DNA of 24,351 bases, taken from the IMG/VR virus record IMGVR_UViG_3300010883_000450, positions 1 through 24,351 of that record, one strand, 5' to 3'. How positions within the stretch are numbered: the stretch's first letter is position 1; the number at the start of each line of letters is the position of its first letter. Below are positions 14,460 to 23,157 of this stretch, piece after piece. The position numbers and the translations under genes were made by a program. This DNA comes from a virus. The notes under the pieces were generated by a model, which searched no databases, was not told the origin of the DNA, and saw only the letters and a program-made list of their open reading frames with translations.

Positions 14460-15983
14460 TTAAAATCCACCACCACCTGAACCAGCAGAAGTATTTGTGG
14501 TATCTAAAGTTGTAGATCCACTCTTCAATGATATAGCTGCAGCAGCACTACCAAATCCTGAATAACTTACAGTTACAGTAGCATTACCAGTACCAGAAGT
14601 AGGAGATACGCTAATAGCGGAAGCTCCACTCTTAACTAATTGCCATGTTCCATTACTAGGAGTAACAGTAACACTCATAGCTTGACTCTGAGAACCAGTA
14701 TTTGCAGTGAATGAAATAGCAGAAGGGAACGTACTACCAGAAGTAGCAGCAGTAGAAGTCGAAGGGCAAGCACCACTAATAGTAATAGTATAAGTAGTAT
14801 TAGTAGCTGGATAAGATCCAGTTATCAATCTACTCCACGTATTAAATGTGGTATTTACGCTAGGAGTTCCAGCTCCAAGTCCGCTAGGAGTTATACTAGT
14901 AGTAGCATTACTAGCAGCAGTAAATGCAAATCCAGTAGATCCATTAGCTTGAGCATATAAAGAGAAAGCATCTCCAACAACACCAGTCTTAGGACTAACA
15001 CTACTAACAGTTGCACCACTAATACTATCAACGATATTAAACGTTACAGTACTAGTTACAACAGTTGCAGGTTGTGTTACAGTTCTAGTTATATTCGTAG
15101 TAGTACCAAATCCAGCATACCCAGCAGGTATAGTGACCTGTACAGTTACATCTCTAGACGTGTCAGAAGTTACAGTTCCAAATCCACCAGTTAACATAGT
15201 TACAGGATATCCATTACCAGCAGTAGCTGTAGGATTACCAGAAGCAGGTACATTAACAACACCAGACCAATTAGCATCACCAAAAGCAGGTAATGAAGCA
15301 GGAACGGTTACGTTAACAGATCCACTAAATGTAGTTCCACTATTGAAGTAAGCACTTCCAGGTCTATACGTAAAAGTTATAGTTTCAGTTCTTGCACTAG
15401 ATTGTAATGCGAAAGAAGATGGACTAATACTTAAAGCCTGTATAGTAGCTCCAGAAGCAGTTACCGAAGTAGTACCTACAGAACTACAAGATCCGCTAAA
15501 TGTAGCGTCTCCACTGTAAAATATAGCTCCTCCAGTACCAGTAGCACTTTGAGTTCTATAAAAAGGACCAGCACCTGTAGAGGCTCTAGCAGTTGTAGTT
15601 GTAGAAACATCAGTTCCATCAATAGCATTGGCAGGATTAACACAAGTTCCAGCAACACCGTTTCCAGTTGGGGCTGTTACTAATTCACAAGTCCTAGTAG
15701 TAGTATAAACATAATTACTATAATTAGTCTGTATATAATACGTTTGAGTTTGTGTAAATGCAGTTCCATTTGAATAAGCTCCAGTACTAGGGCTATATAC
15801 GGATACACCATATTCCGAAGTGGATACAGCAGTACCTCCTGTTGTTACAGTAGAACCAGCATTATAAGCAGCAGTTCCATCTACATCAGCTTCACCCCAT
15901 TGTTGTACGCCGCCCTTCCAGCCAGCCATATCTACTCCGCCTCGCCTAAAGGTCATGGATACATTGTTTTTAGTTCCAGCCAT
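14460..15983 (-). CDS. Ser/Thr/Gly-rich virion protein with Ig-like and BACON-like domains
   Basis: A 507-residue protein of almost pure beta and low-complexity composition. Residues 1-30 (MTFRRGGVDMAGWKGGVQQW at 10-29) are distinctive and may anchor it. Cys99, Cys114 and Cys166 could form a disulfide, uncommon in cytoplasm-assembled virions. Residues about 308-405 (TFNIVDSISGATVSSVSP at the start) repeat the Ig-like module found four times in the neighbouring 1376-residue protein. Residues 421-495 look like a BACON domain, with SVTVTPSNGTWQLV, AISVSPTSGTGNATVTVSYS and a final SLKSGSTTL strand. The protein ends GSGGGGF. It is the last gene of the tail operon, 21 bp after the baseplate protein, and its leader is identical to that gene's leader. 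Likely role: a tail-tip or capsid surface protein that binds glycans; the target is unknown. Confidence 0.55.
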   Translation of the reverse strand: MAGTKNNVSMTFRRGGVDMAGWKGGVQQWGEADVDGTAAYNAGSTVTTGGTAVSTSEYGVSVYSPSTGAYSNGTAFTQTQTYYIQTNYSNYVYTTTRTCELVTAPTGNGVAGTCVNPANAIDGTDVSTTTTARASTGAGPFYRTQSATGTGGAIFYSGDATFSGSCSSVGTTSVTASGATIQALSISPSSFALQSSARTETITFTYRPGSAYFNSGTTFSGSVNVTVPASLPAFGDANWSGVVNVPASGNPTATAGNGYPVTMLTGGFGTVTSDTSRDVTVQVTIPAGYAGFGTTTNITRTVTQPATVVTSTVTFNIVDSISGATVSSVSPKTGVVGDAFSLYAQANGSTGFAFTAASNATTSITPSGLGAGTPSVNTTFNTWSRLITGSYPATNTTYTITISGACPSTSTAATSGSTFPSAISFTANTGSQSQAMSVTVTPSNGTWQLVKSGASAISVSPTSGTGNATVTVSYSGFGSAAAAISLKSGSTTLDTTNTSAGSGGGGF

Positions 15984-15999
15984 TCTTTCTATTTTAATT
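15978..15999 (-). repeat. Shared translation-start leader, copy 1
   Basis: 22 bases spanning the ATG of the 507-residue gene are identical to 20130-20151 at the ATG of the 1376-residue gene. On the minus strand the leader reads AATTAAAATAGAAAGA, then ATGGCT. There is no AGGAGG; the purine tract AGAAAGA directly before ATG is too close to be a classic ribosome binding site. A related ATAGAAAGAATT lies just upstream of the start at 8595. Confidence 0.75.
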
Positions 16000-16004
16000 G
16001 TTTA

Positions 16005-19000
16005 TTATATAAGTGGAGTAATATATAGAATACCAGGTTGTTGAGTTGTAGGTAAAGGATCTACAAATACTATCCTTTGACCGAAATCATCTTTCTGATC
16101 TAAATTGACCTGATTAGAATTAGTTCCATCTAAACTCCTCACAACTATACCTATACTTAATACATTGTAGTTATTAGCTAAGTAAGGTGCTTCTACATTT
16201 ATTACACTAGGTCCTGTTCCTGAAGTAGGAGCATAACGCCCTCCACCAGAAAAAGTTCCATTTCCACCAGTTTCCCATGCACCATCTGTATCGACAAAGA
16301 TACTAATAGTTCCACCTGTAGCAGGTAGACCTCCATGAGGCACACTTGTAGTTAAGTAACTACCACTAATACCAGGAGGTTTAATCGCTGATACTATAGA
16401 TACGGGTACGCTTACATCTCCAATAGGATTAGAAGCGTCAAATACTGGTAAAGATACTAATAAATCAAAAGCAACATTACCACTAGAATAACTATAATTA
16501 GAAGCAGTTCCTCCAGTAACAGTAAAAGTAGTTCCTGAAGCATAAGCAGTTCCATCCTCTATAGGTGTAATAACAACTCCACTAAACGATATATTCGTAT
16601 CAGTAGTACCAAATCTTTGTGATAAAGAGTTAGTAGCCAACCTACCATTAGGTAGAGTCTCTGATATGTTTAAAGTCGCTAAATAAGGCTCTGCAGACAC
16701 TGCACCAGTCAATTCGATAGGTATAGTTACGTCACTCGCAGGAGCAGTAATTGAAGATGATACATTTACACTTCCTCCACCAGCATCAGAAGCTGCAAAA
16801 GCAACAACACTACTAGATTCAGTTATAGTTACACCACTAGCATTAATAAACGTACCTCTGCTAGGAGTTATAGTATTAGTATAACTAATCTGTTGACCAG
16901 AGTTTAGTATAAATACTTCCGAAGCATCAGTAAGTGTAGTTCCAGCTATTGAGTTAGTAAAGTTTAAAGTTATAGATACAGTATCCGCTCCACTAGCTTG
17001 TGCAGAACCACTAATAGTAGCAGTACCTGTAGCGTCAGCAGAAGGGAAAGTAATCTCTAATGGAATCAATACAGTTTCACCTCCACCTGTAGCATTACCC
17101 ATGTTTAACCATGATTCAGCTTCAGATATAGAGAAGTTACCAGAATTTAATTCAAATCCATCAGCAGCATAAGCAGTTACGTCATATACAGCAGTAGTAC
17201 CTACAACACCAGTTATTACTAGCTGAGTTCTAGATAGAGATACATTGGATACAGTTTCTGTAAGATTTAAAGTAATAGTAGATAAATCTCCAACAGGTAT
17301 GTCACTAGAAGTAGATCCATTTATAGTTACAGCAGCAACCTCATTGGTTTCCTGAAATAACACTTCAAATTCTATATATACAGAAGTTCCTAATTGCTCT
17401 ACACTATTAACGGTCATGTACGAAGGTACAGTTGCACTAAAAGCACTAGCATCAAATTGCTTACCATCATCAGGAGTTATAATACAATTAATAAATGCAT
17501 TAGTTCCTGGAATACCTCTAAGGTTTCTAGTAGGGTTAACAATAGCTCCACCATAACTGTTAGCTAAAGTAAAAGTCACATCTACCTCTCTATTACTAGC
17601 AAGGAATCCATCAACTTCACCAGCTATTCTAAGTTGTTCAAACTCAGATACATTAGGCAATTCAATATCAAATGTTACTTCTAATTCTTTACCTAAGTCT
17701 CTAAATAGAATATTAGTCACTTGTTCAGCAGTATCTTCACCATCTTCCAACAAAGCCCATATACCAGTACCTTGATTAGTACCATTAAAGTAGTTCATAT
17801 TAGTAGCAGAAGCTTCAAAAGCATCATCTACAGATATTTTAACTACATGGCTACTCATAGTTCCTGGCGATCCGTTTATTTGTAATACTCCATTAGGATA
17901 TTCCTCAATAGTAAGAGGATTTAAAGGAGATAATAGATTACCGAAATCATCTAAACCTTCTGGCACTAAAGCCAAAGAATATGTAACTTTACTACTTAAA
18001 CCTTTAAAGTTATCAGCAACTAAGTCTACATCAAAGTTAAAGAATCCTGGAGTAGTTGTACCATCAGCATTTATAGTACCATCACCTGGAGCTATATCTG
18101 TTGATTGATTAGGAACGTACATTGTTATGTCAAACTTACCTTCCTTTACGTCAAACGTACCACCATTAAATATAAGGTTAGTAGGTTCGTTATAATTGTT
18201 CCAGTTCATGCTCAATTTATGGTGAGGACAAATAGGATCAGAGGATATGTTAATTAATGTACCTTCATAGTACTTAAACTCGTCTCTATAATCATTAAGT
18301 TTTTGTTGAGTAACAATACGCTCTAATGAAGTAGAACTTCCAGCAGCTTGATTCTTTTTCCAGAATCCTTCCTGAGATAGTCTACCATATACAGAAGCAG
18401 GCAAACCATCAGCAAACTTAGGCTTATATACCTCAGTTTTAGTGTAGTCAGCTTGTACTCTTTCGAATACTGCGTTCTTTACATTGTTAGCATACTTATT
18501 CACTACAGAAAAGTTAGTCAATGCAGCACCTACTCTATTAGTATCACTACCTTCCCATCTATCTCTTCCTGGACGCTTACTTTGTGGATACATCCAGTAT
18601 ATAGTAAGTGTACCATCTAATTCAGAGAAGTTTCCAGAACCAGCATCATAGTATTGACCAGCAGTTAATGTATGTTTAACATTAAACCATTCACCAGCAG
18701 TACCAGAAGTCTGTCTACCTTGCCAACGAGTTTTACTCGCAGCTTTCTTGTAGTCAGAGTAGATATTGAATCCATTATCCCATTGATCATCATCAAAGTT
18801 GTAAGTAAAAGTATTAGTTGTACTTGTTTGAGTATATGAAGTAGGATCATTAGAGTAATTACCAGTTACAGTTATCATATTAGTAGTAGTTAACACTACA
18901 GCATAATTTAATGACACTTGTTGGTTACTCAATTGTATAATCTTCCAATCAAAGCCTATATCTATAGGAGCATTAACATCCACAGTTAAGGGATCTGTCA

Positions 19001-20135
19001 TTGCCCATATATCTCCAGCCTGATCAGCTTTAAACACGTTTCTAAGCGTTCCTATGGAAGCTTTAGCTAATGGGTGATCGTATCCTGGATCTCTACGCAA
19101 AGCGTCAGCAGAACTAGGGTGAGCTAGTATTCCAGAAGTACCATCTTGAAGTAATCCGTTAGTCATGTAGTTTTTAGATCTAACATTAGTAGGTCTACAC
19201 TCTACAGAACCAAAAGGTCTTCTTGTATTTAGTTGTAAGTCAGAGTCAGCAACTAACAAGTCAGGATAAGTCCCTCCTACGTTGTATGTTAAATCTAATG
19301 ATTCAGATCCAGCAGCTACATAAACTCCATTTACTACCTCAAATTTACTGAATACAGAAGTTTCATCAGCACCTACACCATTATGTGTAGAAGCGTTTAT
19401 AACAAACCATTTTCCAGCAGATTGAAATATCTTACAGTTGAAAGCACTTAAATAGCCTTCAATTAATTCTTTATTAGTCATTCTCTCTCTCAGTAGCACG
19501 TTTTCCTCTTCAGAGGTGAACAAACTATAAGGATGAGCAGTAGAAGTTGTTAGAGCGTCTCCTAGAGAGCTTCTTATACCAGATTCTACTAATACGTCTA
19601 AATTTAGTCCAGTTTGATAGACAGCTTCTAGCACTTTATCAAATATATTGATTTCAGCAATACTAGTCACGTCTACAGTAACCATTGTATCTTCTAATCC
19701 TGCTAAGTTATCTATAGCAGTAAAAGAAGTTACAGGTGATACATCATTGACAGATTCATTTCCATCAGAAGACTGGATATATCCACACCAGTAATCATTT
19801 AGTGTGGATTCTCCATTACGTCTATACCTAAGTCTGGCTTTATATTCAAACTGACCTGCACTAGTGAATCTAGGCAAAGTAGGTCCAGTAGACAGTCTAT
19901 GTAAGTCTATCCTAGCTTTTGAGCCAAGAATAGGTTTGTACGTGTCACGATCTGACATCCACTCTACCTCAATAGGTGAATTAGATGCAGTAACCTGTAC
20001 AGTAGTATCGAGCGTCCATGAAGGAGCTGCGAAATCATCATCATAGGATCTCAGAAGATCTAACTCCCACTGATAATCTTCACCAGCAAAAGTCCCGAAT
20101 GTCACAGTATGTGTAACTTGAAATTGTAAAGCCAT
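16005..20135 (-). CDS. Baseplate hub / tail-tip protein with Ig-like repeats and C-terminal BACON-like domain
   Basis: A 1376-residue protein following the tape measure gene, where distal tail and tail-associated proteins are encoded. Residues 1-160 match the start of Bacteroidota phage baseplate proteins: short strands, ILGSKARIDL, FEYKARLRYRRNG, then DYWCGYIQSSDG and TSFTAIDNLAGLED, a hub-like domain akin to gp27-type folds. Residues 160-270 (VLEAVYQTGLNLDVLVE, MTNKELIEGYLSAFNCKIFQ, GKWFVINAS) continue the hub. From about 845 to 1260 there are four repeats of about 100 residues beginning near 850, 953, 1051 and 1148, each with a T-x-N-[FIL] strand and often a TP-x3-G-x-x-x-[NA]-[AS] turn. 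Residues about 1265-1355 (GGLPATGGTISIFVDTDGAW at the start, VNLDQ at the end) look like a BACON domain. It is expected to form the tail tip and bind host glycans. Confidence 0.7.
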   Translation of the reverse strand: MALQFQVTHTVTFGTFAGEDYQWELDLLRSYDDDFAAPSWTLDTTVQVTASNSPIEVEWMSDRDTYKPILGSKARIDLHRLSTGPTLPRFTSAGQFEYKARLRYRRNGESTLNDYWCGYIQSSDGNESVNDVSPVTSFTAIDNLAGLEDTMVTVDVTSIAEINIFDKVLEAVYQTGLNLDVLVESGIRSSLGDALTTSTAHPYSLFTSEEENVLLRERMTNKELIEGYLSAFNCKIFQSAGKWFVINASTHNGVGADETSVFSKFEVVNGVYVAAGSESLDLTYNVGGTYPDLLVADSDLQLNTRRPFGSVECRPTNVRSKNYMTNGLLQDGTSGILAHPSSADALRRDPGYDHPLAKASIGTLRNVFKADQAGDIWAMTDPLTVDVNAPIDIGFDWKIIQLSNQQVSLNYAVVLTTTNMITVTGNYSNDPTSYTQTSTTNTFTYNFDDDQWDNGFNIYSDYKKAASKTRWQGRQTSGTAGEWFNVKHTLTAGQYYDAGSGNFSELDGTLTIYWMYPQSKRPGRDRWEGSDTNRVGAALTNFSVVNKYANNVKNAVFERVQADYTKTEVYKPKFADGLPASVYGRLSQEGFWKKNQAAGSSTSLERIVTQQKLNDYRDEFKYYEGTLINISSDPICPHHKLSMNWNNYNEPTNLIFNGGTFDVKEGKFDITMYVPNQSTDIAPGDGTINADGTTTPGFFNFDVDLVADNFKGLSSKVTYSLALVPEGLDDFGNLLSPLNPLTIEEYPNGVLQINGSPGTMSSHVVKISVDDAFEASATNMNYFNGTNQGTGIWALLEDGEDTAEQVTNILFRDLGKELEVTFDIELPNVSEFEQLRIAGEVDGFLASNREVDVTFTLANSYGGAIVNPTRNLRGIPGTNAFINCIITPDDGKQFDASAFSATVPSYMTVNSVEQLGTSVYIEFEVLFQETNEVAAVTINGSTSSDIPVGDLSTITLNLTETVSNVSLSRTQLVITGVVGTTAVYDVTAYAADGFELNSGNFSISEAESWLNMGNATGGGETVLIPLEITFPSADATGTATISGSAQASGADTVSITLNFTNSIAGTTLTDASEVFILNSGQQISYTNTITPSRGTFINASGVTITESSSVVAFAASDAGGGSVNVSSSITAPASDVTIPIELTGAVSAEPYLATLNISETLPNGRLATNSLSQRFGTTDTNISFSGVVITPIEDGTAYASGTTFTVTGGTASNYSYSSGNVAFDLLVSLPVFDASNPIGDVSVPVSIVSAIKPPGISGSYLTTSVPHGGLPATGGTISIFVDTDGAWETGGNGTFSGGGRYAPTSGTGPSVINVEAPYLANNYNVLSIGIVVRSLDGTNSNQVNLDQKDDFGQRIVFVDPLPTTQQPGILYITPLI

Positions 20136-20151
20136 TCTTTCTATTTTAATT
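20130..20151 (-). repeat. Shared translation-start leader, copy 2
   Basis: It is identical to 15978-15999 over 22 bases. Here the leader overlaps the tape measure stop codon at 20150, so the ribosome finishing the tape measure gene terminates inside the start region of the baseplate gene. Confidence 0.75.
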
Positions 20152-22015
20152 AATTAAATCCAGAATAGTTATCATTTGCACCTTGCAAGCCATAACGTAA
20201 TCTTTCCATTGGTATAATAAGATTAGAATCTCTATTCTTAACACCTTGTCTATTTGGGTTAGGTCTAACTACAGCAGTAGAACCTCCTCCACCACTTGAA
20301 CTACGTGAGCCTCCGCCCCCTCCACCAGCTTTACTAGCCATAGATGAGAACATAGCACCAGCAGCAACCATTGCAACACCAGCAGCAATAGCTACAGGAC
20401 CGTTTAAGGTCGCTAGAGCAGTTTTAAAGGCTTCAACACCTAAACCAGTCAATATAAGCATAGAACCTAATTGCATAAGTGTATTACCTATACCTTTAAG
20501 AAGTGCATCACCAATATTCTCTCCAGCACCTGCAGCTTGTGCAAATCCTGTGATTAATCCAGCAATACTAGAAGTAAGTATTTGATCAGCCTCATTTGAC
20601 TTGATAGTAGCCTCAGTTTTCTTATCAAAAGCCTCTGTAAGGGTATCTACACGTTTTATATACTCATCGAAGGATATAATTCCTGCATCAAGCATTACTT
20701 TAACAGAAGCTAGATCGGTCTTGAATTTATTCAAAGCCAAGCTTCCAGCGTCTAAACCTACGAAATTATCCATTAAAGGAGGTAAATTAGCTATTTGAAG
20801 CCCTAATACCTCTATTTTATGCATTAACTCAGCTTTCTCACTTAACTTTATAGTTGTCTGGTCAATAGCCATTAATTGCTCTAATTCAGATCTTAACAGT
20901 GCTCCATTGTCTGCACCAGCAGCTTTCATTACTTCTAAGTTACTTTTAATATCTTTCAAGAAGTTAGAATACACATCAGCACCTACTAAATTAGCTTTCA
21001 TCCCACTTAGGAATGCATGAGAATAAGCAGCACCATCTTCTTTACCTGTATTCTTAGTCTTTTTAGTGCCTTTAGGATCTGTTTTCTTTCTAGTAAATAG
21101 AACTTCAAGTTCAGTTCCACTACTAATAGCTTTCTTGAGCTTTTTATCTACTTCTTCTAAACTTTTGATTGCAGAATCAGCAGCTTGTTGAGTACCAAAG
21201 TAACCAGTCACGTTAGGAGAGTTTGCACCTAAGTTCTTGATCATGTTAGCGTTCTTCTTCTTAGCCTTAGCAGCGTCTTCTTCTGCCTCCATACGTTCTA
21301 CTAACAAAGTCTTGATAGTATCAGCATTAGCCTCCAACTTAGCCTCTAAAAGCATATGTTTAGCTAAAGCCTCTGTATATTGTTCAAGAGACTCCTTAGA
21401 AGCGTCATAACCTTGCTTCTTGAGTATCTGTAGTGATTCTTTGTATGCTATAGATCCTTTTGCAGCAGTCTTAACTACTTCAACGTGTCTAAGCGTTGTA
21501 GCCATTAATCCTTGCTTCTCGCCTAAAGCTTGCTTAAACTTCTTAGCCTCTCTTCTAGCTTTCTCAAATCTCTTAGCTAAAACACCTATACCTACAATAA
21601 GTAAAGTAAGTCCTATAATTAAAGGTCCACTAGCACCTAAAGATACAGCCATTGCTTGAATGTTATTCTGTACTCCTTGAAAACCATATTGCATATCATC
21701 AATAGCATAAGCCCCTTGAGTCATTGCCATGTTGCTACGTTTCTGCTTCTTACCTAACTTCGTTACAGCATTACCTGTCTTCATAGTTTGAAGAGCATAC
21801 TGCTTTAAAGCAATAGTAGACATATTGTACTCATTACGAGCTAATTTAACTTGATTCTTAGCTAAAGAGATCTTGGCAGCCATTTTTTCGTTAGCACCAC
21901 CAGCTTTCAATGCTTCGTTCTCTAATTTCAATAGAGCTTTCTGAGCGTCTAGTAAGTCAGTTTTATACTTACCTACTTTCGCTTCTAGTTCAATGGATAA
22001 TTTTTCTGTTGCCAT
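20150..22015 (-). CDS. Tape measure protein
   Basis: A 621-residue protein that sets tail length and passes into the host membrane during DNA delivery. Residues 1-100 are a charged coiled coil (KVGKYKTDLLDAQKALLKLE). About 122-147 is a hydrophobic segment (GPLIIGLTLLIVGIGVLAKR), and more helix with coiled-coil character follows to about 470. Residues about 480-560 are a second, Gly/Ala-rich hydrophobic stretch (AIAAGVAMVAAGAMF), then a glycine-serine linker near 562-578 and a C-terminal tail. This composition and place, after the chaperone pair and before the baseplate gene, are diagnostic. At the usual 1.5 angstroms per residue it would measure a tail of about 90 nm (inference). The start overlaps the stop of the previous gene by one base (TAATG). 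No lysozyme or peptidase domain is seen. Confidence 0.88.
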   Translation of the reverse strand: MATEKLSIELEAKVGKYKTDLLDAQKALLKLENEALKAGGANEKMAAKISLAKNQVKLARNEYNMSTIALKQYALQTMKTGNAVTKLGKKQKRSNMAMTQGAYAIDDMQYGFQGVQNNIQAMAVSLGASGPLIIGLTLLIVGIGVLAKRFEKARREAKKFKQALGEKQGLMATTLRHVEVVKTAAKGSIAYKESLQILKKQGYDASKESLEQYTEALAKHMLLEAKLEANADTIKTLLVERMEAEEDAAKAKKKNANMIKNLGANSPNVTGYFGTQQAADSAIKSLEEVDKKLKKAISSGTELEVLFTRKKTDPKGTKKTKNTGKEDGAAYSHAFLSGMKANLVGADVYSNFLKDIKSNLEVMKAAGADNGALLRSELEQLMAIDQTTIKLSEKAELMHKIEVLGLQIANLPPLMDNFVGLDAGSLALNKFKTDLASVKVMLDAGIISFDEYIKRVDTLTEAFDKKTEATIKSNEADQILTSSIAGLITGFAQAAGAGENIGDALLKGIGNTLMQLGSMLILTGLGVEAFKTALATLNGPVAIAAGVAMVAAGAMFSSMASKAGGGGGGSRSSSGGGGSTAVVRPNPNRQGVKNRDSNLIIPMERLRYGLQGANDNYSGFN

Positions 22016-22422
22016 TACTTTTTGGAATTACGTATGGCAGCATCTCTCACTGCACTGTTAATAAATTGTACTAATGTACCTAAATTTTGTTTCACTATCT
22101 TGTACCAATAAGGAGTGGTTCTGTATTGACCAGCTCTCCCATGTTCTACAACCCTTCCATATTCGAAGTTAGTCCTTCTAGGATCGGTTTTAGTAGTGTC
22201 TACAAAGATGCGAGCTCTATATTGCCCAACATCTCTGTAAATACTTCTTTTAAGGTTACCAGTAACTATAGGAGCTGCCGCTGTGACATCTCTCTGTATA
22301 TTACTTGATACCTTCTTAATAATCTTTGGAACTGATATATCAGCTACATCAATTAGAGATGCTAGTCTAGAATTTACTGTATCTAGCTCTCCTTTGTTAA
22401 ATCCTTTGTTTCTTCTGCCCAT
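22015..22422 (-). CDS. HK97 gp10-like neck/tail component
   Basis: A 135-residue basic protein with the hallmark APIVTGNLKRSI (50-61), a turn and helix shared by HK97 gp10-like proteins, preceded by a helix (IKKVSSNIQRDVT) and followed by YGRVVEHGRAG (88-98), the strand and loop before the C-terminal helix. In most siphophages this gene is in the neck cluster, between head closure and tail terminator; here it stands between the tail assembly chaperone and the tape measure gene, about 13 kb from the neck genes. It overlaps the chaperone fusion end by 40 nt and the tape measure start by one base. Family membership is secure from the motif, but its exact place in this virion (neck or tail) is unclear. 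Confidence 0.75.
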   Translation of the reverse strand: MGRRNKGFNKGELDTVNSRLASLIDVADISVPKIIKKVSSNIQRDVTAAAPIVTGNLKRSIYRDVGQYRARIFVDTTKTDPRRTNFEYGRVVEHGRAGQYRTTPYWYKIVKQNLGTLVQFINSAVRDAAIRNSKK

Positions 22423-23131
22423 TTGAAATGTTGTTTCATGCGTTCTACGTCTACAGAGGCTATTGTCTTGTCTACTTTAATATTCTTAGGAATATCATTG
22501 AGCAGCGTATACAGGTCTCTAGGACGTTTAATTTTCTTGAATGGATTCTCACCCGACATTCCAGCAAAAGCAGTTTGATAATTAGAGAACTCAATGTTCC
22601 TAGTCATCTCCCATTTGCTATTTTCTACATACCGACTTCTTTGTATTAGGAGCTGTGCTTGTCGAAGCGTAAGCTTCCAAAATATATTTGGATCTACACC
22701 AGCATTAACGACACAAGCATGCTCAAACTCAGAGATATTTGTTACCTCTTCTTCTTCGCTACTTTCATCGGTGTTTGCTTTCCCACTTTATCTATAGCTT
22801 GCGTATTATTAAAGATAACATTAGATAATTCAACGATTCCTTGCTCACCTAACAACATAACGTCATTACGCATTTTAAATCTATTGTAATCAAAGTCCAT
22901 GTCTTCCTCTTGAGCATAAGCTCTAGCAGCAGCTAAACATAAGTCTGTTATTAAATCTAGTAGTATAAACTCATTTTTATCTTCTTTCTGTAATTCAGTG
23001 CCAAATTCATTTAAGAACTGTGCAGAAGTGAGTCCTGTATCTTCCTCAAGGTTAAACCAAGAGTTAATACTGAAATGTAAATTAAGTCCCTCATTAGGGA
23101 ATTGGTAGTATCCTATTTGTTTTGTCTTCAT
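22383..23131 (-). CDS. Tail assembly chaperone long form (G-T fusion by programmed -1 frameshift)
   Basis: Two overlapping frames make one product. The first 118 codons are those of the short form (start 23131). At GGGAAAG (22784-22778) the ribosome can slip back one base and continue from GCA at 22778 to the stop at 22383, giving about 249 residues. The -1 frame is fully open here and encodes a linker rich in Glu (SSEEEEVTNI) and then FWKLTLRQAQLLIQRSRYVE, a pattern typical of tail chaperone T domains with a conserved Trp and helix. A Met codon at 22607 begins the last 74 residues, but the homologous region starts well upstream of it, so it is internal. By analogy with lambda gpGT, the fusion should link the tape measure protein to tail tube subunits during assembly and be absent from the virion. 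Confidence 0.82.
22742..23131 (-). CDS. Tail assembly chaperone short form (lambda gpG-like)
   Basis: A 129-residue, mostly helical, acidic protein (NSWFNLEEDTGLTSAQFLNE, then IVELSNVIFNNTQ) with a basic end KVAKKKR. Place between the tail tube and tape measure genes and the -1 overlapping frame at its end identify it as the G-type chaperone. The unshifted product keeps 11 residues after the slip codon (QTPMKVAKKKR), which the fusion lacks. It follows the tail tube gene by 88 bp, a gap holding an imperfect terminator hairpin, so its level may be lower than the tube protein's. Sequence similarity to lambda G itself is not evident; the call rests on synteny, size and the frameshift. Confidence 0.8.
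   Translation of the reverse strand: MKTKQIGYYQFPNEGLNLHFSINSWFNLEEDTGLTSAQFLNEFGTELQKEDKNEFILLDLITDLCLAAARAYAQEEDMDFDYNRFKMRNDVMLLGEQGIVELSNVIFNNTQAIDKVGKQTPMKVAKKKR
22778..22784 (-). promoter_or_regulatory. -1 ribosomal frameshift slippery site GGGAAAG
   Basis: The heptamer fits X-XXY-YYZ in the correct frame: zero-frame codons GGA and AAG at 22783-22778, slipping to GGG and AAA. It is the same heptamer used in lambda G/GT. The -1 frame opens just upstream, after a stop overlapping the GAT-AAA codons, which leaves a narrow window that contains this site. Confidence 0.85.
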
Positions 23132-23157
23132 TCTATCTGTCTTTATTGGTTAGTTGA

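Noticed and set aside
22383-22607. A separate 74-residue gene starting at the Met codon at 22607
   Set aside because: The same frame is open upstream to the GGGAAAG slip site and encodes the recognisable T-domain segment before this Met, so it is the end of a frameshift fusion.
22783-23131. A +1 rather than -1 frameshift linking the chaperone frames
   Set aside because: The frame of the downstream part (codon first bases one position higher in coordinate) requires stepping back one base, and the canonical -1 heptamer is present in register.
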